A program made the translations under genes and the position numbers. Of a stretch of DNA of 64,000 bases, positions 1-12,454 are shown one piece after another; the stretch's first letter is position 1, and the number at the start of each line of letters is the position of its first letter. Location: assembly GCA_050084515.1 (NCBI GenBank), contig CM114274.1, positions 38,006,001-38,070,000 on the forward strand, read 5' to 3'. The notes under the pieces are model-generated. The model did no database searches, was not told the DNA's origin, and saw only the letters and a program-made list of their open reading frames with translations. The stretch is from Blasia pusilla (Eukaryota; Marchantiophyta; Marchantiopsida; Blasiales).

Positions 1-94
1 TTTCAGAGAATTGGTTTTTTTTTTATATTTATATAATCAAATTTTTTTTTAACAAATTTTGTCAATTATTTAATACAAATTCCATGAATCCCTC

Positions 95-117
95 AATAAA
101 TAAATAAATAAATAAAT
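95..117. repeat. (TAAA)n microsatellite
   Basis: Nearly six uninterrupted copies of a TAAA unit in AT-rich sequence. Confidence 0.9.
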
Positions 118-966
118 ATATAAACTAGTTAGTGCCGGTGCCATGCACATCCGCCCCGTCCCCCTCGCATATAACCCCGCTTTCATCTCGCTATGTGTTC
201 ATACGCATAACCTGAAATACAGTATAATTTCTAGGCACGTGTCATATTAATATAAATTGTTCAAAATTGTCGACGTCCGCTTACGAAGCATGGACGTTCA
301 AGGCAAAAACGGATGTCCATTGTCGTTATTTATTGGACAATTATGATGTCTTATTTTCAATTCTTCTTTGTCGTTTTCAAGAAGGTTTTGTTTGAAGCGC
401 GAATATGTCTTTTTAATCGATTCTTTTCTCCCCGAAATACCAATTTATCCTTCATCCGTTGGGTACTTGAGTGAAAATTCTGTCCGGCGGTCCGTAAATG
501 CTTGACAATGAGTCCCTCTCTTGACCATGTGTTCTCTTATTTCGAAAAAACGGAAAGCAGACCTACATTCCAGGGACGACGGTACTGTAGCCGAAGGACC
601 GTGAGGGTAGAGACTGTGTAGTTCGGTCCTGCAGCAGCCCCTCGGTTCCCTGGACGGATGGATACCTTCGGAAAGACGATCGTGTCCGTGGCTATGTGCG
701 CGGACGGGAATGCCGTAGAGAAGAGGCTCAACAGGAGGAGGAGGAGGAGAAGAAGTGGCGAAGTCGTGCGACGCACGCTACCGTCACAACTTGGCGTGGA
801 GACATTCGCATGGCCTGTGTGCAGTCGTGCCTGCAAATGACGCCTGGAAATCCTCATCTCATCTGCTGGATTCTCAGTACCCGCCGCCGGCATCGGGCGT
901 ATGTTCTTGTAGGTCCGCGTGATCCCTGCATCGTCACATGCCCTCGTTCCTATACCAGTGTACCGC

Positions 967-1008
967 CTCCGTCCGTCCGTCCGTCCGTCCGTCCGTCCGT
1001 CCGTCCGT
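967..1008. repeat. (TCCG)n microsatellite
   Basis: About ten perfect copies of the tetranucleotide TCCG inside a GC-rich block. A CpG-containing tetranucleotide repeat like this stands out in AT-rich plant DNA. Confidence 0.95.
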
Positions 1009-2559
1009 ATGGAGCCGGCGTTCCCGTCCTGAGAAGCGCTTGGCGGTGAGGAGAAATAGCGGAGTGGCAGTTGAACATACGATAAGCAAAAGCAAAAGTG
1101 TCCAAATGTAGCGCTTTGTAGAGGGCCGGAGGACTTCGTACGGATACGACTACAACACACTATGGTAGGCCTGTCAAATACAACACGGCTGCGTGCACGA
1201 CTGGTCCGTATGCTGTCCACTCCCCCCGATTCGACTGTCTCCGCCAATTTTGAGTTAAAGGCTTTGGTTTGTCGGTGACAGGTCCAGTTTGCCTCTGCCA
1301 CGCGCAAGGATCCGCTTGGAGGCCGAGGATGTCAGGAAGGACGGGAGGGAGAGACATGTGCTTCGTTACCCACATCTCCCCCCGTATGCGACGGGACGGA
1401 GGGAGCCGGGCGTCCAATCCGCTGGAGACGGTGTCTGAGGGAAGGGTGGAGGGTGGAGGGACATCTGCTGCACGACCCACATGCCCGGAGTTCGTGAACA
1501 CGAGTGACTGAGTGGTCAAAATTGTCGTCAGGTGTTTGGGGTGGCAATCGCGGAGCCTTCTGCTTCGGAGGCGTGTAGGAAAGCTTCGGGCCAGTCATAC
1601 CCGCCTACCTGAGTCTCGGCTCCGGGAAATTAGAGCCTGAATTTTTGGGTGGCAGACATGCAGCATATAAAAGATTTTTTTTTCTCGAGCAACAATCGTA
1701 TCTATTTCTGTCGAGCGCTAATATCTCCCGACATCTCAGAGAAGAGCGACATCCGTCCTGCAAACTAGACGGAAGTCGTCTTTCTGTGGGCAGTCTCTCC
1801 GTAGTCGGTAGTACTTTTCTGTTTCTAGGAAAGAGAGCTCATGTCCTCCCAATTTTGATTGGCTGTAGAGAGTTCCTCCGGTATTTTCGTTCTGTCTACC
1901 AGCGTCTGTTTTTGTCACGGAACGGTGTTCCTCGTACGTGTGTCCACGAGTTGGGAGTTCGACCATTCTTTCGGGAAAGTGACGATTAGCACGTATGAGA
2001 CGATAGGTGATTTGTGTCGAGCTCAAGACCACCCAGAAAGACATTGTTGGTTAGGGGGTGGACAGTCTTCGAATTCTCGGCGTCATGAAATTAGGAGAAA
2101 GACATGTATCGGAGCTCTATGCCGATGTGAAGTTACAGCAGAGACCATATGGGCGTAATCTGATAAATTTGGAAAAGTTCTTTCACATATTTCAGGTATG
2201 CGCACCTTCCAGATGGTTCACGTGCTCAACACACAATCCCACGTGCGGGTTTGATGCGAAACTGTTCGATTCGAAGTAATTCGGCGGTTCTTTCGAACCA
2301 CGCCCGATCTTTACTTTCCAGGCGCGAATCACAGAGAGACTGGGGAGCCCGCCCACTCGTGTGAGATCCAGCACTCCTTGAGTGAGAAAAGTTTAGTTGT
2401 TGGGTTTCTCGTTGTTCAATTTTCAGGCGCACACGCTTCGCTGCTGTCAACTATCTTCAACAGGTAGAATTAACCTGCCGGTTCGGATTTATCACTACAT
2501 ACGTAGGTCTAATAAAAAAATCTGGGAGGTGGACAGGTTGTCCGATACCACCAGCCCAA

Positions 2560-5500
2560 TCAATTTGACATCAAAATGCTGAGCAGCGTCTCATATGCGG
2601 TCCCAATTTGCTTAAACTTCACTTCTGCCACCACCTGTCAAGCAGACACACTTCCCTTAGTCTGGGAGCACAATCTACCATTAACCCTCACCTAAAACCT
2701 TTACTGCTGAGGAACTGAAGTGTGCTGCGGTGGTCAAAGCATGTTCAAAAGTCGTGGGATCCATGGTATACCTTTGTGTCACCTTCGTGTCGATCAGGAT
2801 GCCATTTCAAGGCACTTTGTCGGAACCTGGAAAGTATGAAGGGTGCACGCACCAATCAGTCATAGAATCATCACAAACCCTTGTGGTGGCTTTCATCGCA
2901 AGGTTGGACTGCCAAGAGATTTGTTCATGGCAGTTTGCTCCTACGTAAGCCAATCAAATTTCAACACATATTCCTATACAAACCTCCATCTCTACCTGTA
3001 CAAAAATGGGTCTATGGTCCCAAGGCTAGGGCAGGCACCGCTAAATGGATAGTCTCTATTTTTACAAAACATTCTTAACAGAGGTGACATCATTTAACTG
3101 AGAGGCTTAAATGGGAGAACAGCGAGCTAACAAACCCTGCTCTACTTACCAGATAGCCAATCTGGGATTACTTAGGGAGCAGAAGACTACTCTATTATGC
3201 CTTACTGGTCACACAAGGAGCCTCACAACCCAAACCCAATATTTGGCAATGAGCAATTGAATCTCTTGTGATCAGCATCAACGAAACACACATCCACTGG
3301 ACAACTCAGAGGGACAGAGCCAAGCTCTACAGGCGTCTGGTTGATGACAGTTGCTGCACAGAAAGAGACGCAGATAAATTCGTGCAAAATTCCTAAAATG
3401 CTCAGAACAGGAGAGGACGCCACATACCTCTGCAGGATCTCTACATCTGGGCGTCCTTTTACCACAAGCTATACACTTATAATACTACTGTACCTACCCA
3501 TCCATGACTGGAGGCTGATTGGGACATTAACAGTCTCTTTACACTAGTGACGGTGGAAGAAGGAATTCGGAGACTATAAAGTACCAGGGAAATGATCGAC
3601 ACTGCCAATTACAGATTTTCCAATTGGCCATTGACACGATTTCTTCAGTTATCAATACATTCAAAACTGCTTTACAACAAACATTTTTGCCTGAGTGAAA
3701 GATCAATAGCATTCCGCACTCTTCAAGTGAGGAGCCCAATGGAGGCCTCCAACTACAGAACTATCATGGTTGGTTCAACTGTGGCCAAATTATATGGTAT
3801 GATCCTGGAGAAAAAATTACGTGATTGAGCTCATGAGATTAAGGCCTGGCCTCAAGATGTGATTGCAGATGCCAGGAGAGCACATGGCATCTGTGATCAC
3901 ATGCTTACACTCTGTGTACTCATGGAGGAAGAAGCCAAACAGATGGACAGGGAGTGAGACCCGAACTTTTTGAAATCATGGGAGATAACAACTACCTGGG
4001 CGATTCAACAAGTATAACCCGACAACTAGGTAAATAAAGTCCAATGGCCCTCTTGACTCCTTGTAGTTCATAAATGAATTCATTTGTTCTCGAGAATGAT
4101 TACTTTCCTCTTTCTTTCACTACAAAGAGAACCTTGACAGAAGTCCCTATAACATGAGACCAGAGCCTTTTTGCTGCCGAGCCTAGGAATCATTCAACAT
4201 GATTTGAAGCAAATATAGTCAAGGATATTCCAACATATTTCAGCCTATAGATAGTTGAGAAACTCCTACTCACAAGGAACTACCAAATGATGAAGTAGTT
4301 GAGGCTCTCATTGTGTACATATTCTCTCAAAAAAATGATTGGCATATGAAAAAAATTTGGTAAAATTCATACAGAGCAGCAGTTCACCAAGACCATCAAC
4401 CAGGGTTAGTGCTCTTACGCATCCTTCAGTTCTTGCAGTGTCAGAGATCCAATTGGTGAAAGGCCCAGCATCGCACGATCAGATGCCAACCCGACAGTTT
4501 GGTCAATTGTCTGCCTCTCAGATCCAAAACTCGGCCCTCTGCCACCCTGAGTTTCCCCATTCTCATCAGAGTAAGAGCTCCTTGAGCCACTTCCACATGT
4601 GTCCTTTGTGCTACCATCAGTTGATCCAGATGCTGTTTGGCCAGGATTCCTCCACCGAGCTTTGAATTTCTCCTTACCGCTCTCTGATGCTGATCGTGCT
4701 CTCTGTACCACCACCTCATTCTTCAGCTATTTCTTCTCACATCTAATTGGCAATCATACATACTATCAGCACTTTGCAGCCTCCCTTCATAAAGCAAGAA
4801 CAATCTCAACATGTAACCTCTGAGCACGTAACCGCATCACCTGGAAGATTCTGCAGTTGGTTTGAGGGAGACCCTCAAACCAACTGCAGAATCTTGCCAT
4901 ATCTTGCAAGGGCTATTGCAGGATTCTGCAGGTGGTCTGAGGGGGATAGAGAAATGTTATCTGATGTGATCTGCATTTTAGACCATCTAAGATCCACATT
5001 CATATGCTTTTAGCAACACAAAACCTCTACATTGTATTAAGGATACGCCCATGACAATTGAGCATACTTGAGGAGTTTGCAGACAAGAGGATTCTTATTT
5101 TTCCCCAAAATTTGAAATTACTCGTCAAGCCCCCGAAGCTGTCTAGCTAGGAAGAACCAGCAACTATCGAACTTCGCAAATCATTTAGTTGCTTATCCCA
5201 CATTCGAAAGAGAATCCTCAAAGAATAAGACCATCTAAGATCCACCGTAAATGCCTAAGATTATCATGGACACTAAAGATGCGAAGAAAAATCCAACTTG
5301 AGCAGAGGGCCAGACGACCAAAGCAACATCGACGCAGAAGACGAAAATTTCCCGATTGCAGAATTTTTTCTATGACATGACAAAACCTAATTGAGATTAG
5401 CAGAGGTCAGCCACCTCCCGGAAACTGGCACAGATTTCCACATGACGCCACTGGCGCAAGGATCTCTTGTCGGCTGCCCGTGCCTGCCGTTTCACGTACT

Positions 5501-5710
5501 CCGCATGTCTCTGCATCTCCAGACGTAGTGATTTAGTGTCTGAAGCCTCTCGCAGAGTGTTTATGCTTCCAAAATAGTCAAGTCCAACCTTGATCTTAGT
5601 AGCAGCAACATTTTGAACTTGGAAATCAGAAAATCTCGTCCAGGTTTCCAAAGTGATCAGTTCAGTTTACCTGGCGACGGGAGGTTGCATCCATGAAGCC
5701 ATACACTTTC
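2560..5710 (-). CDS. J-domain (DnaJ-like) co-chaperone, multi-exon, 5' part unresolved
   Basis: J-domain proteins stimulate Hsp70 ATPase through their HPD motif. Three 3' exons on the minus strand are well supported by splice sites and continuous phase. The first, about 4714 down to 4419, ends at a GTAAGA donor and carries the start of the J domain (LGLSPIGSLTLQELKDA). The second is 2826-2772 (FRQSALKWHPDRHEGDTK, with the HPD). The third is 2634-2560 (FKQIGTAYETLLSILMSN, then TGA). Together they form the C-terminal J domain of a plant family in which this domain closes the protein. Upstream, 5651-5400 encodes a basic segment (EYVKRQARAADKRSLRQ) resembling the basic segment upstream of the J domain in that family. 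A short candidate exon lies at 5708-5670, with TTTGCAG before it and GTAAAC after it. The start codon and the exact upstream exon borders are not resolved. The family assignment is from memory of motif layout. Confidence 0.72.
4845..4895. repeat. perfect inverted repeat, 24-bp arms, 3-nt spacer
   Basis: The arm at 4845-4868 is the exact reverse complement of 4872-4895, separated only by AGA. A third, imperfect copy of the arm lies in direct orientation at 4921-4943. The structure sits in an intron of the J-domain gene. Confidence 0.95.
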
Positions 5711-6499
5711 TGCAAAAGTTTAAAGAATCATAAGAATTATTACGAGGAGCTCAGGCTCCATCAAAATACTCTCACTGTGTCGTGCTGTAGAACTACATTC
5801 AAGAAAATTCGACACAGAACAGCACAAAATCGAGGAGAAAAAGGAGGAAGACGAAGAAGACAAGAGTCGCACGACATCATAATAACCGCCTTACTGATAC
5901 GAATTGATGCTCCCACTTGAGACCACAAACTGAGCCAACGTGAAGCCAAGCCAACCGCAGTCCCTGTGATGATAATGACGACGACGTGTGTGGTCGCCCG
6001 ACCCGCATCAAGCTTCTAGTGAACCCCATTACCGGAGTTCACCACAGAAATAAGGCCAGCACCGGGGCAAGATTTCCATTCACACGTAGGACCAATTCCT
6101 GCGACGTCGCCTCTTCTCGACGAAGCAGATATCTGGATTTCTAGTGCATATCGTTGTCTTCCATTGTCAACACATCTTTCGCATAATCCCGACAGAGTGA
6201 CATCCCTACTTACCAATACGAAGTGAAGGTTTCCATGCATTCCAGTTTGTTTTATTCATCTATCCATGGACGTGGAAAAAAATTGATTCAGAGATTCGGT
6301 CGACAGGAAGGAAGTGCTTTGAAGAGAATCGATGAATTTCAAAACGCCAATGAATTCGATGAACACAACTCAGGAATTCAGAGATCTCGATTTGCGTCTG
6401 GTGAAGAAAATAAATTCTCCGTGATCTAGCTTTGTTCCTGCTGAAAATTGTAGGGGTGTCAAAGATTCCCTTTCCCGATATTCTAGATACCGGGATTCC
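5711..6499. other. no clear gene; 5' flank of the J-domain gene up to the LINE relic
   Basis: This stretch may hold the 5' exon(s) and promoter of the minus-strand J-domain gene. One open frame at 5949-5890 (minus) ends at a GTAAGG donor but has no ATG in frame, so I could not fix a start. Confidence 0.4.
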
Positions 6500-8884
6500 T
6501 AGAATCTCTACAAAGAAGTAAGGAGAGTTTCCTCGTCAATTCCCGGAGGTTGTGAGGCTGTGGTGCATGGGATTCGCTCCAATTTTTATATTCATCAAGA
6601 TTGGGTAACAATTCAAGTTGAAATGGCTAACGCATTCAATTCATTTTCTCGTGCGATCATCTTTGAGGAGTTACGTTGTGCAGGAGGACAACTTGCGAGC
6701 CTCATTCCATTTGTTCGCTCCTTCTATGCCTATGATACGCCCATTATCTATTCCCATCATGCTACTTCTCGGGAATATAGCATTCTACAATCGGCTTGTG
6801 GCACATGTCAAGGTGATCCCATAGGGGGCCCACTCTTTGCCATTGCCCATTTTCGTGCCCTTTGAGCATTAGCGCAAGCATTTCCATCTTGTCTTTTCCC
6901 TTCTATTGCTGATGACACTCACATTATAGGTCCTCCTTCTGAAGTGGTTCCTGCTTATACCCATTTCGTGGAGCAACTATCTTTCTTAAACCTTAAAGTC
7001 CAACCTAGTAAATGTGGAGTATGGTCTCCTTCATGCTTTCCCTCAACATTCACCCCACCTACTCCTGATTTTCCCATCTACATTGAAGGGGTTAGAGTTC
7101 TTGGGGTCCCAATTGGCTTCATCGACTATGTCTCAAAGTTCTTGGATGAGGCCCTTTTGAAAGACGTGGAATGACTTCATTTGTTATCTCATCTAGGGGA
7201 TCCCCGAGTGGCTTATGGGATTCTCTCCCAATGTTTTCTACGACGTCCTTCCTACCTTCTTCGCACTTGTCCTCCCACTTCAAGGTTCTTGCATCGGTTG
7301 GCCTCTTTTGATGCTTCTATCTTGGCAACTTTTGGTCAACTTCTTGGCCCAAATACCTTTGAGGGAGAGGATGGTGTCTTTGCTTCACGACAAGCTATCT
7401 TGCCTATTTCTTTTGGAGGGGTGGGACTGTCCTCTCTGATGCATATGCTCCATGACCTTTTTGGGGAGTTGGGCGTTGGTAGCACCGATTATGGCTTCAA
7501 GGTTTCTCCAAGGAGATACACCTATCTTGATGGATCATATTGCCCATGTACAGGAGGGGGACTTGTTATTTCAACAACAACTGAGATCTGCACGAGCTTT
7601 TCTTCCTCTTGCTACACAAGAAATTCTACCCCCTTTCAGTCAACTGATTACGGAAGGGCTTGATCGACTTCAAGAGCATATCTCCGAGAATCTGCATCAA
7701 ATCAACTTTTCCAACATTCTCTCCGAGGCATCCTCTGATGCTAATCGAGCTCGTCTACGTTCATGTGCGGGTACCAAAGCGGGGACGTGGCTTACTGCAA
7801 ATCCTCTTTTTCTTCCATTTCGTCTTCCTCGAAGTATATTCAGGACAGCTTTGCGGTTACATCTTAGACTTCCCCGTCCTTCTCTCTTAGGTGTGCCGAA
7901 TTGTGTATGTGGGGATCCCATTGATGCCAAGGGTATCCATATTCTCCGATGTGCACATGGTGGAGAACAAACGGCCACACATGATGTCATTAGAGAGGTG
8001 GTAGCATCGGTGGCTCATACTGTAGGATACACCGTTGGGCAAGAACAACTCCACGTCCTACCTTCAACCACACAAGCAACCCCTCGTCGGAGAGTGGATC
8101 TTGTTATGGCTCGAGGTGGATTTCGGACACTAGGTGATGTGGTGGTTGCTGATCCAACACGTTCTGACTTGGTGTGTCGAGCCGCACATACCAAAGGTTT
8201 GGCGGCCGAAGCTGTAGCAAGAATCAAGGAGTTAAGTTATGTTGTGAGACATGCGACTGATGGATTTATTCCTTTTGCAGTGGAAGTATTTGGTCATTTA
8301 CATGTGTCTTTTGATACTTTCTTGAAAACATGTGCTCACCAATCCCTCGAGAATCATCACCTTGCCCCTTCCCGTAGTCCTTCTCTCTCGGTAGTTACTA
8401 CTCATTTTCGGCAATGTATCTCAGTGGCCTTACAACGTGCACAAGCCTTGGCATTGATACGTCGTGCGGAGGTGGTGGGGGCTCGCTTGCCTCGTCATCC
8501 ATTCACGTCTGACCAACCACTCGTGTTCTTGTCAGATTTGTTTCAGGCTATCAATCATGTAGCTTGTTGAGCCGGTGTTTGCGTTGGCTTGTTGCCATTT
8601 TCTTTTTGCATTCTTGTATACATTTTTTGACTCCTCTTTTGAGTTGTTATTACCTTTCTTTGTCATCTTCTGAGGTTTCTTTTATAATAAAGTGGATATA
8701 TTTAAGACGGATGGCACAGATCATGTTTGTTTGTGGGCAACATGATCATGTATAGACTTTCTTCTTGTTTATAGAGGAGGGAATATTTTTTTCTGTATAA
8801 AGAAAATACTTTTTTTCTGTTCCGTTGTGATGTGTCGGAACAAGGTGTGTGCAAATAAAAAGACACTCTCTAATAATAATATAA
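6500..8884 (+). mobile_element. non-LTR retrotransposon (LINE) relic, RT plus restriction-like endonuclease type, 5'-truncated
   Basis: A 5'-truncated LINE copy. Coding homology begins near 6540, inside the reverse transcriptase. The open frame ends at 8570, followed by a 3' untranslated region of about 310 bases that ends in an ATAATAATATA-like tail. Truncation at the 5' end is usual for target-primed insertion. Two more decayed copies occur at 25680-27010 (minus) and 57120-60030 (plus). Their protein fragments and 3' untranslated region align with this copy. Confidence 0.85.
6557..8570 (+). pseudogene. LINE ORF2: reverse transcriptase plus RLE endonuclease, disrupted
   Basis: The RT part shows motif A (QVEMANAFNSFSR, with E where D is usual), motif B (CQGDPIGGPLFA) and motif C (IADDTHIIG, so the YADD box reads IADD). 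Downstream is an unbroken 372-residue frame (7452-8570). It carries a C-x-C...H...C knuckle (CVCG, then GIHILRCAHGG, then ATHD), followed by RRRVDLV and DVVVADPT, the layout of a PD-(D/E)XK-like restriction-like endonuclease seen in early-branching LINE clades. The reading frame is broken by TGA near 6863, by TGA near 7172 and by a frameshift at about 7445-7452. The copy therefore cannot make a full protein. The family assignment is certain at RT level; the RLE assignment rests on motif order. Confidence 0.85.
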
Positions 8885-10154
8885 GTTTTCTTGGAGCGAG
8901 TCTAGAGTATAACACCTTCGCTATGGCAGTTTCACACCTCTAATGTATATATACTATAGTTTAGGAAAGTATTAATTTGCTTCTATAATGGAGGACAAAG
9001 ATTGATGTTTGTTTTAATACTAGTAAAATAAATTTTGATTGTTTTTATATCTTTTTTCTTATGGATTAGGAAAAAAACCAGTTTTGATTTCCAACCCCCA
9101 TCTCTCAATCAAGAAAAGAAAATCATTTTTTTCCCAAATATTGTTTAAAGCTCCCAAAAAGCTTGAAATTAAAAATGTAGAAAATAAAATTATTTTCATC
9201 ATTTGGAAGAAGAATTCTTGCCCCACCATTCTCTTCGCATCCTTTCTCATTTTTCTCCAAAATTTTACCTTTTTTTTCTTCAAATTAAAATTTGAAAAAT
9301 AAAATTTTGAACTATTTTTTGCATAAACCCTTAAAAAATATAATGAACTTTTAGAATGGGAAAATATAATGAACTTAAGAGAAATTTGTGAGCATTTCTT
9401 GAAGATTGGGAAAATTATATCAAATTTAAATTTCTTGTTAAATTAAATTATGAAAACACTAATGTGATGCCCATGCTATGCACAAATAAGGGGAAAGGCA
9501 TCCGTCAAATCCTTGGACCTTATACTTTAGGGTTTCTCTTAAATCGGACACATGTCCACGCCGGAGGAGGGTTGAAAGGAGAAGTGTTAACACCAAAGGA
9601 AGGTTTTTCTAACCCCATCCTCTTTTAATTATATAGACTATGCTCGGTGTACTTATTAATCTTTAGTTTTATACATGATAAAATTAAAAAGAAATTCAAG
9701 AGACTTGATAGACTCCACATGTGGGATTCATTCATAGGTTTTCAACATGAGCTAACGCAAATGATAGCATGATGACTACCAAAAACTAGTCTCTCTCATG
9801 GTTTGGGCTTTGCTAAAACCGAATAAGATTGGTTGCCTCCAATGTAAGGGTAAAATAGCAATTGATAAAGAATTACTTGATGAAAGAGATCCGTACACTT
9901 AGGGAAACCAAAAATTGAAACCTCTTCCTAGATCTCAAAAGGCAATAGGATAAAGCAATATCTTTCATGAAGATGACTATCATTTTTGGTCTTTTTTATC
10001 GTTGTCAACCCCTTTCATTCTAGCAGTTTCCCTTGTTACACTACATGTATATTACATTGTGCATATGATATATAATTGTCACTTTAGCCTCATTCATGAA
10101 GAGAATCCCTCATGAAGACGTGTTGTTCTCTTAGCGATCCTTTTTAGAGAGAAT
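8885..10154. other. AT-rich spacer, nothing recognised
   Basis: Long A/T runs with short open frames on both strands between 9039 and 9302. No protein motif, repeat or RNA gene could be supported. Confidence 0.5.
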
Positions 10155-10800
10155 ACTCCAAAAGTGATAAGCCTCACGCAAACTCTCACCCGGGCGCCTC
10201 TGGAAGTCGTGGATGCTCCGAAACTTCTCCATCCGTACCCCCTGGTAGCTCGCCCTCAACTCGGCGAAGAACTCAACCACGGAGTTGAACCCGGACCCGA
10301 CTAGACGGTGCAATTGCTCCAATGCAAGTGACCCCTCCTAAAACATCACTAGTGGAAGAGGAAGTAGCCTCTCCTGACTCCTCCTCCTCATCTGGGAACG
10401 GCAATGTCCATGACACATAGTGTGGATCATAGTAGAGTCGCCATGCCTCAATCTCTTGGGCATATGTGGGAGAACTCACGGTAATCTTCCATGGGCGCCC
10501 CCTCTACATGTTAGAACATACCATTCCATGCTGTAACCAGATTAAACTCTCTAGAGTTCCTAGCCCGCTGTAAGTCACACCAACTCCTAAACTCCACAAT
10601 GAAGTCGTATAGCTCTATAATGCTTCCAACACCCGAAAACCTACGCGGTCTTCTACCCCCGTCGTCCATCTTGTACGCCCAACTGGTAGGACCACTCAAT
10701 GTGTACGGTGGATCACTAACACACTCCTCTACACGCTCTCCCTTGTCTAAAGACGACACAGAAGGATATCGAGGTGGTCTCTCACATGGAGACCCTTGAA
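10155..10800 (-). pseudogene. gag fragment of element copy A
   Basis: Three overlapping minus-strand frames carry a gag capsid-like protein: PRRFSGVGSIIELYDFIVEF at the N-terminal side, then YYDPHYVSW, then VVEFFAELRASYQGVRMEK followed by RRPGESLREAY. The same landmarks occur in copy B and in element C. Frameshifts separate the pieces, and the gene is cut off before the zinc knuckles. Confidence 0.75.
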
Positions 10801-12454
10801 ACCTTGCACCACTCCGGGTAAACCCTCCACAACAACTCTCAGAGGTCCACTACCTCGCCTCTCAAAATCCCGAAAAGACGCCGTGATGGCCCTTGTGCCC
10901 CTCTCACAAGATCACTCTCAATCTCGCAAGTAATCCCTCAATCACTAAAATTAAACATGCGGCACTCAATCTACACTCTCTCATTAAGACGTATGCTATG
11001 CGGCAACAAGCGGCGCGGTCCAGAAAATCAAATGATCTATTCTCTCATCAACAAACCATCCTCAACTCAGGACATCCCACATAGGTCTATGTCCTCTAAA
11101 CCCATAAATCATCGATGCTCTCAGCATCAGCATGAAACCCAATATCCCGAATAACTTCCCAATACTTGAAAATCCCTCACACGTGCAGGGTAAGAGATCA
11201 GAATGGGTAACCTGACAATAATGTTGATGTTGTTCCTTGGCAATTGCAAATCTCGACCCCAACTTGGTCGTGAAGATAACTCCTCCAATCACCAAGTCGT
11301 ACTCCCCTCGTATTGATGCTGCTCAAACCTCCTCGATGTGCGGTGCAATACAGTGGTCCGATGCGGCACTGGCGGCACAAAACGACTACAAACGACACGA
11401 CACTCGAGAATGGGATGCGGCACTCAGCGACATACCCTCCTCAATCAACAATTTATACGCTCCGCTCCTTAGTGAAGGAGCGGCTCCCCGATCGAGATGG
11501 TGCGGTGCGGTGCGACCAGGAGCGGCATGATGTGGCAATCGGCGGCGCGTTGCGGCTACAAGCATCACGACATGCTTCCCGATTATCGTCGAGCGACTAC
11601 CAATCACAACATAACACCATGAAATGAAAACTTAAACACCATAACCCGAGGTCACCTGCCATCACGAGTTGATGATGAAACATTGATGACGGTGGCAACC
11701 AAAACAACGTACGTGGTGGCGGCGCAAGTCAGAGAAGCAACACTCGTCATGGAAGACCCTCCACTCCGTAATGGTGGCAATGGCAACCAAGGGTGGACAA
11801 TGGCCAAACGCGACTCTGAGCAGCACTAGGAGGTGGTGGCAGCCGACGATGGACGATGGACCATTGATGGTGACGGTTGACCATTGACGGTAACATCCGC
11901 CGCCGGCGCGGCACTTGGTTTAGGGTTTGAACAATTTAACCCTATAAATTGTCTAGCAATGGCAGTTTTGCAAGATTGACCATAACTTTTTTTTCGCAAC
12001 TCTAAATTATGCATGTTCATTGCACAGTGTGCGCAACTTCACGATCTACAATGGTGTCAAAAAATATTTTGAATTGGACATTTCAGTAAAAAATGACAGA
12101 GATTTTTGTAAAGCCCAACGTCTCTTTCTCTTACACAAAATTTGGCAACGCTTCCGCGTTGATTTCTCCCAATGAAAATGTAAAATCTGTGAGAACTCAA
12201 ATAAGAAAGCTACATGGTGCTCCCGAGAGGATTGGCATGGAGCAATCCACCCCCATACTCAATTCCTATCAAAAATTGGGCAGCGCTTCCACGTGCCATT
12301 TTCCCCGTAAAAAAAATCAGCAAAGCAAAATAGCAAACTCGCGTGGCTCTTGCTCCGGTGACCACTCGCATGAGCCATGAAGCAGCCTGCACCAAACATC
12401 AAGCTACAAGCGAGCTCCCCCATGAAGCCCTCCCTCTCACTCATTCTCTCTTTG

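Larger units (their letters stand above)
1..2559. other. no recognisable gene; flank downstream of the J-domain gene
   Basis: The first 530 bases are AT-rich. A GC-richer block at about 540-1640 holds many overlapping open frames on both strands. None resembles a known protein and they contradict one another, so I read them as composition effects. Bases 1650-2559 lie just 3' of the minus-strand J-domain gene and probably include its 3' untranslated region. Confidence 0.5.

Noticed and set aside
537-1598. Several overlapping open frames of 80-256 codons on both strands
   Set aside because: They overlap each other on opposite strands, show no domain or family pattern, and are expected by chance in a GC-rich block.
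5890-5949. First coding exon of the J-domain gene (targeting-peptide-like residues before a GTAAGG donor)
   Set aside because: No in-frame ATG; the sequence before the frame does not give a convincing start.
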